A stretch of 34,075 nt of DNA, from positions 1 through 34,075 of the forward strand of contig NZ_JAKILG010000049.1 of assembly GCF_023283765.1 (NCBI RefSeq), in the 5' to 3' direction. The notes under the pieces are model-generated. The model saw only the letters and a program-made list of their open reading frames with translations. It made no database searches and was not told where the DNA came from. The position numbers and the translations under genes were made by a program. This document shows positions 24,803-32,908 of this stretch, in pieces. Origin of the DNA: Shewanella profunda (GTDB taxonomy: Bacteria; Pseudomonadota; Gammaproteobacteria; Enterobacterales; Shewanellaceae). Each line of letters opens with the position of its first letter. Position 1 is the first letter of the stretch.

Positions 24803-24832
24803 AAAAGCCTGCCATGCAGGCTTTTATTATTT
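24803..24832 (+). terminator. Terminator of the comEA-like gene
   Basis: Perfect 10-bp stem AAAAGCCTGC/GCAGGCTTTT (24803-24812 with 24816-24825), loop CAT, then ATTATTTT. Confidence 0.9.
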
Positions 24833-24953
24833 TAAGACTAATATTTGCCTATAGATTGTCCAGTTAAGCAGGATATTTTGCAAACAGGTGGATTAGCGCT
24901 TGATCCCTCAGGTGCCATAGGGGATAATCCACGCCGTTCAAGTAATACCTTAG

Positions 24954-24981
24954 TTGTTTAACCTAAATCTAAAAGTATTAC
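24954..24981 (+). promoter_or_regulatory. Predicted promoter of ffs
   Basis: TTGTTT (24954-24959) and TATTAC (24976-24981) are separated by 16 bp, about 10 nt before the RNA 5' end. An 8-bp inverted repeat (AGTAATAC ending near 24948, GTATTACT from 24975) brackets this promoter. Confidence 0.45.
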
Positions 24982-24991
24982 TCGAAGCTAT

Positions 24992-25100
24992 GGTGACCCT
25001 AGGGTCCCCCCGCAATGATAACTTGTGAACTCGGCCAGGCCCGGAAGGGAGCAACCGCAGCAAGCGACTCGTGTGCCGGGGTGTCGGCTCTAGGGGAACC
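24992..25100 (+). ncRNA. ffs: 4.5S RNA of the signal recognition particle
   Basis: RNA partner of Ffh for co-translational targeting. The conserved apical domain is seen in GGCCAGGCCCGGAAGGGAGC and the matching GCAGC ... GTGTGCCGGG. The long stem is supported by pairing of 24992-25006 with 25086-25100 (one 2-nt internal mismatch and two G-T pairs). Its length of 109 nt fits the bacterial small SRP RNA (114 in E. coli). No clear T-rich terminator follows. Confidence 0.95.
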
Positions 25101-25187
25101 TCCAATCCCATGTTTACACATATCATTTATACCCAGTTAATTAACTTCTAGATAGTCATTCAAAATATAGTCATCCAAGCATCATTA

Positions 25188-25502
25188 TTAATTTATGTTA
25201 TTGTTTTCGGCTAAGTTAAGAGCTGCGTTCTCTTCCTGTAATCTTTTTTGTAGATTTTGTTTGAGGAATGCTCGGGATTTTTCGAGTGCAGCTTGGATCT
25301 CCCGTTTTAGTTCCTGTAATTCGTTATAGTCTTCAAAAAAGTAGGTATCGACGAGATGGCGTATATAACGCACTGGCAGTTGATTTAGGGTTACGCAGCA
25401 GAGATCGGCTAAATAGTCCTCTGGTAGTTCATCCATAAGTCCTTCATCTGATAACATTTCCATTAAGAGAACTTCGTAATAGTTACGGATTTCGAGTTGC
25501 AT
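25188..25502 (-). CDS. ComFB-family protein
   Basis: A small soluble protein of 104 residues resembling the late-competence ComFB family. The core is LPEDYLADLCCVTLNQLPVR followed by YIRHLVD, then a charged helical tail. The metal-binding Cys cluster of Bacillus ComFB is reduced to the CC pair. Members of the family have more recently been reported as cyclic dinucleotide receptors; whether this holds here is not shown by the sequence. It is the last gene of a minus-strand series, just after a decayed gene. The function is unassigned. Confidence 0.72.
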   Translation of the reverse strand: MQLEIRNYYEVLLMEMLSDEGLMDELPEDYLADLCCVTLNQLPVRYIRHLVDTYFFEDYNELQELKREIQAALEKSRAFLKQNLQKRLQEENAALNLAENNNIN

Positions 25503-25523
25503 CGCTGTGCTCCATGGTGGTTT

Positions 25524-25948
25524 CTATTGAGTCTGCTGCCACAAATGGTTTGCGGCAATAAAAAGCTGACTGTGTCTTTGGCTTAATTGTAGTGCGTCTC
25601 TGCTGTAACCGCCGCCTATCACGGCTGCAATTGGAATATTCGCCGATTTTGCCATTGGTAGTTTGATCAAATCCCGCTGAAATAGCCCTAACTGGCTGAT
25701 ATTAAGATGGCCTAGGTCGTCATCTTGATGGATATCACCCCCCTTGCATCATAGAGAATTAAATCTTTTTGATGCACTTTCATGGCATCCAGCGCTGTCA
25801 TTGGTATTGGGCTATGGAATTTGGTTGGTTTTGCGAGCTTATTATTGAGCAAATGTTGATAGAGGTGAGCGTATTTTGTGGTTGGTAATCTAGGGTGAGC
25901 AGGAAGCGCCAGCTTAGAATAGCTGGCGTGATAACCCAGTGGAACCAT
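25524..25948 (-). pseudogene. Histone deacetylase / AcuC-family protein, internally deleted and frameshifted
   Basis: The N-terminal part (25948 leftwards) matches the family start (YHASYSKLALPAHPRLPTTK) and runs to KVHQ. It then jumps to the C-terminal block DLILYDA. After a tract of six G (25738-25743 on the plus strand as C) the match continues in another frame with DIHQDDDLGHLNISQLGLF and AAVIGGGYSRDALQLSQRHS, ending at TAG 25524-25526. Intact relatives are about 300 residues. Some 170 residues, with most zinc ligands and the catalytic His pair, are missing. It lies 6 nt after the DUF2057 gene, so it was once part of the same operon. Confidence 0.8.
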
Positions 25949-25954
25949 AAAAGA

Positions 25955-26650
25955 TTACAGCTGCGAAATCGCCCAGCTCATAAATTCTTTACGTGTTTTT
26001 TCATCAGCTTGTAACCACCAGTATTGCAGCATCTGTTGTGGGTTTGCACCCGTAACCTTTGATGCATCAGCGGCTGGCGTTAATGAGGTTGCATTAATGG
26101 CCGCTTGAGTTGATGTGGGTGGTGTCGGCGCAACTACAACTGCGGCCATGCCAGCGGCTCCCGTTGCTTGAACTGCGGAACTCGATATATCAACGGCTTG
26201 GTTTCCACTAAATAGTCGATTAACAAAGCCTTCTTCTTCAATATTGGTGTTAGTCACCTGGTAATTGACCAGTCCTTTATCGCTGCGCGTTAATACGACC
26301 TGTGGATTTTTGGCAAAAACTTTAGGTTTCTTAACTATTTCTCCTTCAGCGGCTTGAAGCTGGTATTGGTGATCGCCATCGACTTCTAAGGTCACAATAA
26401 AAGGCGATGATTTAACAAAGCTTTGACTATCACTGAACTGATCTTCAACCATTTCATGGTAGCGAATAGCAATTTTGTGGGTGCCAGGTGCCAGTTCTAA
26501 GCTGCTTTTGTGATTGAATAGGCTGGATTCGACTTTTTTACCATCGAGGGCAAGGTATTCGAAGGACATTGGGATATTGAGATCTGCTGCAAAGGCAGAG
26601 GTAGAACCGAGTAACACTAGCAGGCTGCTGATTGGCAAAAGTGATTTCAT
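25955..26650 (-). CDS. DUF2057 (YccT-like) secreted protein
   Basis: 231 residues. The signal peptide MKSLLPISSLLVLLGSTSAFA indicates export. The family hallmarks are both present: YLALDGKKVESSLF near the N-terminus and LQYWWLQADEKTRKEFMSWA at the C-terminus. The Ala/Thr/Pro-rich middle (about 150-200) is probably a flexible linker. In Salmonella the relative YccT was reported to affect curli; the role here is unknown. It starts 9 nt after priC. Confidence 0.85.
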   Translation of the reverse strand: MKSLLPISSLLVLLGSTSAFAADLNIPMSFEYLALDGKKVESSLFNHKSSLELAPGTHKIAIRYHEMVEDQFSDSQSFVKSSPFIVTLEVDGDHQYQLQAAEGEIVKKPKVFAKNPQVVLTRSDKGLVNYQVTNTNIEEEGFVNRLFSGNQAVDISSSAVQATGAAGMAAVVVAPTPPTSTQAAINATSLTPAADASKVTGANPQQMLQYWWLQADEKTRKEFMSWAISQL

Positions 26651-26659
26651 TGTTGCTCC

Positions 26660-27328
26660 TTAACGATTATTGCTTTGATACGGACGTTCGAATGCTTGAA
26701 TGCGATCTTCTATATAACTGATAGCTTGCCTGCATTTTCCCAAACGACGATGCATTAAAAGGATGTCATTTTGCAAACTGATTTTGTCAGCACTATGACA
26801 GTTTTCAAGTTTTGATTCCATTTCTTCAATTTTTTGTTCAAATTTTTTAGCCCAATTCAAATGCTTGTTAAGTTCACCATAGATTTCGTGGCTATTTTGT
26901 AACACATTGCTCGCAATCCAACCAAAGCCACTTTCTTGATGTGACTGAGCTTGGCGTTTCGCAAAACGCGCCCTGCTGCTCGCACGCTGTTGGTTTTTCG
27001 ATTTTAAATCAATCGACGTGGTCAGCAATGCGCGTTTTACCGCGGTAAATCTATCTTGGATACGCTCACAGCATAAAGAGATGGTGTGTGGTGCAAGTTT
27101 GAGCTTAATTTGTTTTTCTAATTGGCTGATACTGTTACGGATTTGCTCTATGCAGGGCATCAATTGGGCGCCATGTTGAATAAACAACGATTGATTAAAG
27201 CGTTCGGTGTCCTGTAACAGTTTTCGTTGCTGCGGCGCGAGGTGATTATCGTGTTGCAGCACTTCCTGTTCGAGAGCTTTTAGCTGATTTTTCAAAATAC
27301 TGAGTAGTTGTTGGGTATTCAAAACCAT
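26660..27328 (-). CDS. priC: PriC-family primosomal replication protein N''
   Basis: Helps reload the replicative helicase at stalled forks. It has 222 residues from the ATG at 27328 (a TTG three codons upstream is possible), longer than E. coli PriC (175). It is wholly helical and basic. The C-terminal block RRLGKCRQAISYIEDRIQAF is the best match to PriC (which has RLARCRHALEKIENRL). It overlaps the end of the permease gene by 10 nt. It lies in the dinG series, which fits a repair or restart role. Confidence 0.78.
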   Translation of the reverse strand: MVLNTQQLLSILKNQLKALEQEVLQHDNHLAPQQRKLLQDTERFNQSLFIQHGAQLMPCIEQIRNSISQLEKQIKLKLAPHTISLCCERIQDRFTAVKRALLTTSIDLKSKNQQRASSRARFAKRQAQSHQESGFGWIASNVLQNSHEIYGELNKHLNWAKKFEQKIEEMESKLENCHSADKISLQNDILLMHRRLGKCRQAISYIEDRIQAFERPYQSNNR

Positions 27329-28092
27329 GCACTCCAAGCCAGATTGGCGGCAATTGATAGCACGATTAAAATAAACAAAGGACGAATAAAAGGCATGCCA
27401 AATTTAATCGCGCACTGTGCGCCGATAAATGAGCCTAACATCATACATAGCCCCATCCATAGTCCTATTTGCCACTGTACTTGACCAAGCCAGCCAAAGA
27501 TGGCCAGTGCGGTGAGGTTACTGGTAAAGGTCATTGCACGGGCAAGGCCGCAGCTGTGAAGTAGGGGCAATTTATAGAGTGAACCTGAACTCACTGTCCA
27601 AAATGCGCCAATCCCTGGGCCTGCAAAACCATCGTAAGCACCTAAAATCAGACCTTGTAAGCCTTGTTTTTGTGCTGGTGGCGACTGGGCTGGCACTTGA
27701 CAATCGGCATCTGAAATTGCGTTTGGGCTGAGTAAACTATAAATGGCTATCCCAATGATGAGTAACGGCAATACTTTTTCTAACCACCGAGTATCAATTA
27801 AGTAAACGAACACGCTCCCTAACACTGCACCAATAAAGGTAGCGATAAAGGCCATGTACCAAAATGAAGGTTTAAAAAGATGCTGGCGGTAATAAGTCCA
27901 TGCGGCCATTGATGACCCAAAGCTGGCCGCAAGTTTATTGGTGCCTAAAGCCGTATGTGGTGCTATCCCTAGGGTTAATAGTGCTGGGATCGAAAGCAAG
28001 CCGCCACCACCTACGATAGCATCGATAAAACCTGCGATAAGACCAATAACGGCCAGTAGAGCCCAGTTGCTAGGCTCGAGTAACAACTCCAA
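27319..28092 (-). CDS. TSUP-family (TauE/SafE, YfcA-like) membrane permease
   Basis: An inner-membrane protein of 257 residues with about eight membrane segments. Two family repeats are seen: GFIDAIVGGGGLLSIPALL with LGTNKLAASFGS, and in the second half GAYDGFAGPGIGAFW with MTFTSNLTALAIF. Members export or take up sulfite, sulfoacetate and other small organic anions; the substrate here is unknown. It starts 9 nt after dinG and overlaps priC. Confidence 0.9.
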   Translation of the reverse strand: MELLLEPSNWALLAVIGLIAGFIDAIVGGGGLLSIPALLTLGIAPHTALGTNKLAASFGSSMAAWTYYRQHLFKPSFWYMAFIATFIGAVLGSVFVYLIDTRWLEKVLPLLIIGIAIYSLLSPNAISDADCQVPAQSPPAQKQGLQGLILGAYDGFAGPGIGAFWTVSSGSLYKLPLLHSCGLARAMTFTSNLTALAIFGWLGQVQWQIGLWMGLCMMLGSFIGAQCAIKFGMPFIRPLFILIVLSIAANLAWSAWF

Positions 28093-28101
28093 ATTTTGAT
28101 C

Positions 28102-30174
28102 CTATTCTATGACACGTCTAAAGGGAGGTAAGGCATCTAGCAGCGATTTACCATAACGCTTAGTGACTAAACGCCTATCTAAAATCGTTACCCGACCGTA
28201 ATCCTGCTCTTTGCGCAGTAATCTACCACAACTTTGGATCAACTTGCGCGAGGCGTCGGGAATTGTTAGCTGTAAAAACGGGTTACCACCTTTAACTTTG
28301 ACATATTCTGCATGGGCTTGCTCTACAGGAGAGGTGGGTACGGCGAAGGGTAACTTAGTTACGATGAGGTTAGTGAGATAATCTCCCGGCAAGTCTAATC
28401 CTTCTGAGAAACTGCCCGTGCCGAATAAAATACTGGGTTCACCTCTATCGCATTTCGCCTTATGGTTTTCGAGTAATTGCTGCCTAGGTGCATTGCCTTG
28501 GATAAGCAGTTCCGTTTTAAGCTTACCTTCGAGCAGTTCGACTACTTTTTCCATTTGCCAGTAAGAGGCAAACAGCACTAAGGTTGCCATCTCACCTTCA
28601 ATTAACTCGATAATTTGCTCGGCAAGCTCCGCGGTATAGGCATCGTCCGTTGGCTCCGTTTTCATTTTGGGTAAATACAGCGTGGCATTGTTGGGATAGT
28701 CGAAGGGAGATTGCAGTGCTAAATAGCGGCTACCATCGTTGAGTGATAATCCGACTTGATGAACAAAGTGATCAAAGTTATTAAGTGCACGCAAGGTTGC
28801 ACTACACAACACCACTCCAGCGGCTTTTTGCCAGAGCATAGACTCAAGCATAAAGCCAACTTCAATCGGAGATGCACTAAAGAGATAATCCACTTGTTTA
28901 CCTGTGATGAGCTCAATCCAACGTGCCATTGGAGCGCCTTTGTGTTTATCTTCTTTAGCCATCATGCGCCATAATTTTTGCAAATTTTCGAGGCGCTGTA
29001 GCATAAAGCCCATTTCAGCTTGCAGTGCTTCGGATTGATGCTTAGGAATATCATCATCCTTGATGGCTTCTGTCAGCAATAATTGCATTTTGTTAAATTG
29101 CTTTAAGGCAAGATTAGCCGTGGTAGCAAGATTTTCAGCTGGGATCCGTAATGCCTCTGGTAATACTCCATGCTCGAAGCGATAGCGGTTTTCAGGGTTC
29201 GCAAATTGTTTGGTTTGGGTATCGCAATAATGAGCGACTTGATTCAGCTGGCCAATAAGATCGCCAATATGGTCCTGCATGGCCTGCGCAGGTGCGATGA
29301 TATGATTGCTTTTGATTTGATTCTGTAACTTGGCACTGGTTTTTCCCACTTTTTCGAGCCAGTCGGCAGCACCCCTTAGGGTAGCTTGTGCACTGGAAAA
29401 ATCCCGCGCCACAATCGGCAAATGGTGCGCCTCATCGATAACATAAAAGATATCTTCAGGATCAGGTAGTATCACACCGCCCCCGAGTTCTAAATCTGCA
29501 AACAGTAAGCTGTGGTTAGCGATTAATACGTCCCAAGTATCGACGTCTTCGCGAGCCTTGTGGAAGGGGCAATTTCGGTGGCTGGCAACTTGACGGTGGC
29601 AACTGTGTTTATCACTGGCGATTTGTTGCCAGAGATAGTCGGGGAGTGGGGTGGTTAAGGTATCCAGTTCACCATTCCAGCGCCCTTCGGTAAAGTCTTT
29701 CAATAATTCTTGCAGCATGGCAATTTGGCTATTATCGGGCTTGGTTTGCCACATGGCCATTTGGGTGCTGTTATCATCACCAATCAGCATCGCTAGTTTT
29801 GAAAGACAGACATAACGTTGCCGACCCTTTACTAAACCAAACCGAAAATTCAAACCGGATTGCGCAAGAAAAAAAGGTAAGTCTTTGTGCAGTAGTTGTT
29901 CTTGCAACGCTACGGTGGCGGTGGCAATACACACTTTTTTCTTGCTCGATAAGGCAAGTGGGATAGTGCCTAAAATGTAAGACAACGATTTACCAATCCC
30001 TGTACCTGCTTCAACCACAATAATACGTCTATCTTTGTCGTATTCTCCGGCGAGGGTTTTAGAGATTTCGGCAACCATAAAGTTTTGTTCGCGGCGCGGC
30101 CTAAAATTAGGTAACGCAGTGGCGATATCCTTATAGATGGCGCGGATCTGTGTTTTTACATTGTCAGGTAACAT
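28102..30174 (-). CDS. dinG: DinG, XPD-like ATP-dependent DNA helicase
   Basis: A 5'-3' superfamily 2 helicase that unwinds D-loops, R-loops and forks; damage-inducible. It has 690 residues (E. coli 716). Walker A is AGTGIGKS (56-63), the DEAH box is at 247-250, and helicase motifs V and VI are seen in FGTGSFSEGLDLPG and QSCGRLLRKEQDYGR. The iron-sulfur domain has Cys123, Cys192 and Cys202, but the fourth ligand (E. coli Cys199) is not present and the loop is one residue shorter. It is divergent from polB over a shared LexA box and is first in a minus-strand operon. Confidence 0.95.
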   Translation of the reverse strand: MLPDNVKTQIRAIYKDIATALPNFRPRREQNFMVAEISKTLAGEYDKDRRIIVVEAGTGIGKSLSYILGTIPLALSSKKKVCIATATVALQEQLLHKDLPFFLAQSGLNFRFGLVKGRQRYVCLSKLAMLIGDDNSTQMAMWQTKPDNSQIAMLQELLKDFTEGRWNGELDTLTTPLPDYLWQQIASDKHSCHRQVASHRNCPFHKAREDVDTWDVLIANHSLLFADLELGGGVILPDPEDIFYVIDEAHHLPIVARDFSSAQATLRGAADWLEKVGKTSAKLQNQIKSNHIIAPAQAMQDHIGDLIGQLNQVAHYCDTQTKQFANPENRYRFEHGVLPEALRIPAENLATTANLALKQFNKMQLLLTEAIKDDDIPKHQSEALQAEMGFMLQRLENLQKLWRMMAKEDKHKGAPMARWIELITGKQVDYLFSASPIEVGFMLESMLWQKAAGVVLCSATLRALNNFDHFVHQVGLSLNDGSRYLALQSPFDYPNNATLYLPKMKTEPTDDAYTAELAEQIIELIEGEMATLVLFASYWQMEKVVELLEGKLKTELLIQGNAPRQQLLENHKAKCDRGEPSILFGTGSFSEGLDLPGDYLTNLIVTKLPFAVPTSPVEQAHAEYVKVKGGNPFLQLTIPDASRKLIQSCGRLLRKEQDYGRVTILDRRLVTKRYGKSLLDALPPFRRVIE

Positions 30175-30197
30175 GCGTCACTACTTTATCGAATTAA

Positions 30198-30217
30198 TGC
30201 TGTACATAATAACAGTG
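30198..30217. promoter_or_regulatory. LexA (SOS) box shared by dinG and polB
   Basis: CTGT (30200-30203), 8 bp, ACAG (30212-30215): the SOS box pattern with an A+T-rich centre (CTGTACATAATAACAG). It lies 24 nt from the dinG start and 57 nt from the polB start, and it is the only such box in this 99-nt divergent spacer. Both genes are SOS genes in E. coli. Confidence 0.88.
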
Positions 30218-30273
30218 ATTGCATAGCCTAAGAAACATTTCTGCCTTTAAATGGCATTTTAAATTGAGAACCC

Positions 30274-32688
30274 ATGCTAATGAAGCCTGAGACTAATGCA
30301 CCCGTGAGTGTACAAGGTCGAGTCTTAACGCGCCATGCAAGCCAGCGTAATGGCAATTTAGTGTTGCAATATTATTTGGCAACCGAGCAAGGCCCTGTAT
30401 TGGTGGAAGTGCAAGATGCTGAGTATATTTGCTTTTGTCATCAAACAGATGTAGCGGCATTGCAATTACAAACGCCAGGTCAAGTACTGCGTTTTGTCCC
30501 CTTAGCGCTTAAAAGTTTCAAAGGTGGAGCCATAAGTGGCATTTATGCGCAATCGAGTAGCGCATTACGCACTTTGCAGCGGATCGCTAAAGATGCCGAT
30601 ATCCCATTATTTGAAGCGGATATTCGCCCCGAACAACGTTTCTTAATCGAGCGTTTTGTGGCTCTTGATGTTGCCTTTCTTGGGCATTATCTGCAGCAGG
30701 GTGATGATCATTCGTCGGGTGTCAGTTTGCTTCCCATATTTATTGCAGAGCGCGCAAAGAGTATTGCTCTGCAGACATCAATTAGTTTAAGCACTATTTC
30801 TCTGGATTTTGAGTGCAGCTTCGAGGGGGTAATCTATTCAGTTGCCCTGTACGGCAAGGACTCGAAGGATGATATTTATGAAAAAGTGATTATGGTCGGA
30901 AAACCGGAAGCTAATGCCGCCCATTATATCGAATGGGTTATGGATGAAGCATCCCTGATCTGCCGCTTAATTGCTTGGTTCCACGAATATGATCCGGATT
31001 TTATCATCGGTTGGTCGGTGGTGAGTTTTGATCTCGCGCTATTGTTTCGCCGTGCATTATTACATCGAATTCCCCTCACGATTGGGCGAGGAGGGACTTT
31101 GCTTGAATGGAAGGTGGACAATAAATTCCGCCCAGAAACCTTGAGTTTACCAGGGCGGGTAGTACTTGATGGTATAGATTGGTTAAAAGCGGCATTTTAT
31201 CATTTTGAGCGATTCTCACTTGAGTTTGTTTCCCGTGAACTCTTAGGTGAAGGCAAGGCTATTCATAATGTTGACAATCGAGTCGATGAAATTGATGCGC
31301 TTTTTGCGAAAAATAAGCAGGCATTGGCACACTATAATCTTACCGACAGTCGATTAGTTTGGGATATTTTTAACCATACTCAGCTATGGGATTTTGCTCT
31401 TGCTAGGGCTGAGCTCACAGGTTTACAGCTTGGACGTGTAGGTGCATCTGTAGCAGCATTTAATCATTTGTACTTACCGCATTTACATCGAGCTGGCTAT
31501 GTCGCTCCCGATGCACCCGCTAGTGACGGAATAGAGAGTCCTGGTGGTTATGTGATGGACTCTATCCCTGGGCTGTATCAGCATATTTTGGTGTTCGATT
31601 TTAAAAGTCTTTATCCGTCAATTATTCGAACATTTCTTATCGATCCTAAAGGGTTGATTCAAGGCTTACAGTTACCTGAGTCAGAATGTGTACAAGGTTT
31701 TCTGGGTGGCCGTTTTAGTCGGCAGCAGCCTATTTTGCCTATGCTTATCCAGCGTCTTTCTGAACAGCGAGAAAAAGCTAAGCGTGAACATAATTTGCCA
31801 TTATCCCAAGCCATTAAAATTATTATGAATTCACTTTATGGTGTGCTTGGTTCCCAAGGTTGTGTCTTTCACGATGCAAAATTAGCGAGTTCCATCACTA
31901 TGCGTGGCCATCAAATTATGAAGCAGACCCGAGCTTGGATAGAAGAAATGGGTTATCAAGTGATTTACGGTGATACAGATTCCACCTTTGTTTGGTTGGG
32001 GCCAGAACCCGACTTATCTGATATTAGTCTGCTTGGTCAAACCCTCGCCGCTCACATCAACGCTAAGTGGCAAGCTAAAATTCAAGATGAATATCAAGTT
32101 GACAGCTTTCTAGAGCTGCAGTTTGAACGTCATTACGAACAATTTTTTATGCCAACACTACGTGGTTCAGTGGAGGGGAGTAAAAAACGCTATGTTGGTG
32201 CTTGGCGTAATTCCGAAAATGCACTTGAAATTACCTTCAAAGGTATGGAACAAGTTCGTAGTGATTGGAGTCCCTTAGCGCGTTCCGTGCAGCAAGCACT
32301 CTACGAGCGGATGTTTAATCAACGGGACATCAGTGGCTATATTACGACTGTGATTGAAGATATCTTAGCGGGTAAAAGGGATGACGAGTTAGTGTTTCGT
32401 AAACGTATGCGTCGCAATATTGAAGAGTACACGGCTAAATCATCCCCGCACGTTAAAGTCGCGCGGCAACTATGTGACCTAACAGGAATGACTACCTTTG
32501 GCAAGAGAGGTGCGCAAATTGATTATGTGATTACTGTGAACGGACCGGAATCTGTGCAATACAGAACATCTATAATTGACTACCAATACTATATAGATAA
32601 GCAAATTAGGCCTATTGCAGAGCCTGTCTTTTCAATAATGAAACTAAACTACATGGATATTGCATCTAAACAGTTGGTGTTAATATAG
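30274..32688 (+). CDS. polB: DNA polymerase II (family B)
   Basis: Damage-inducible polymerase with 3'-5' proofreading. It has 804 residues (E. coli 783). Exonuclease motif I is LDFEC, motif II region is IIGWSVVSFDL, motif III is YNLTD. Polymerase motif A is DFKSLYPSIIRTF, motif B is KIIMNSLYGVLG, motif C is YGDTDSTF. The C-terminal thumb has the KKRYVG element. In motif II the usual Asn of GWNVV is Ser; the catalytic Asp is retained. A second ATG lies two codons in (30280). Confidence 0.96.
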   Translation: MLMKPETNAPVSVQGRVLTRHASQRNGNLVLQYYLATEQGPVLVEVQDAEYICFCHQTDVAALQLQTPGQVLRFVPLALKSFKGGAISGIYAQSSSALRTLQRIAKDADIPLFEADIRPEQRFLIERFVALDVAFLGHYLQQGDDHSSGVSLLPIFIAERAKSIALQTSISLSTISLDFECSFEGVIYSVALYGKDSKDDIYEKVIMVGKPEANAAHYIEWVMDEASLICRLIAWFHEYDPDFIIGWSVVSFDLALLFRRALLHRIPLTIGRGGTLLEWKVDNKFRPETLSLPGRVVLDGIDWLKAAFYHFERFSLEFVSRELLGEGKAIHNVDNRVDEIDALFAKNKQALAHYNLTDSRLVWDIFNHTQLWDFALARAELTGLQLGRVGASVAAFNHLYLPHLHRAGYVAPDAPASDGIESPGGYVMDSIPGLYQHILVFDFKSLYPSIIRTFLIDPKGLIQGLQLPESECVQGFLGGRFSRQQPILPMLIQRLSEQREKAKREHNLPLSQAIKIIMNSLYGVLGSQGCVFHDAKLASSITMRGHQIMKQTRAWIEEMGYQVIYGDTDSTFVWLGPEPDLSDISLLGQTLAAHINAKWQAKIQDEYQVDSFLELQFERHYEQFFMPTLRGSVEGSKKRYVGAWRNSENALEITFKGMEQVRSDWSPLARSVQQALYERMFNQRDISGYITTVIEDILAGKRDDELVFRKRMRRNIEEYTAKSSPHVKVARQLCDLTGMTTFGKRGAQIDYVITVNGPESVQYRTSIIDYQYYIDKQIRPIAEPVFSIMKLNYMDIASKQLVLI

Positions 32689-32736
32689 TGTTTTTGTTGT
32701 TTTAATTCTGTTGCTATCACTGGCTGTTGGGGCGTT

Positions 32737-32776
32737 TTAACCTGTTTTATAGAGGTTAACTGTTATCTTTTTGTGG
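32737..32776 (+). terminator. Possible weak terminator of polB
   Basis: A 7-bp inverted repeat TTAACCT/AGGTTAA (32737-32743 with 32753-32759) is followed after a few bases by TTATCTTTTT. It is weak because the T tract is not adjacent. Confidence 0.35.
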
Positions 32777-32806
32777 TGTTAGTCGACATTTTCTTTAGGT
32801 TTCGCT

Positions 32807-32835
32807 TTGAGAGGTTATTGAAAGTTTGCTACCCT
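32807..32835 (+). promoter_or_regulatory. Possible promoter of the porin gene
   Basis: TTGAGA (32807-32812) and TACCCT (32830-32835) have 17-bp spacing; the -10 is poor. The remaining spacer 32689-32908 shows no gene. Confidence 0.35.
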
Positions 32836-32908
32836 CAAAGGGAAATTGTAAGGAAATATAACGACGGAATGACGTTGATAAAACATAAACGAAAAGGTTA
32901 AGCACCAA

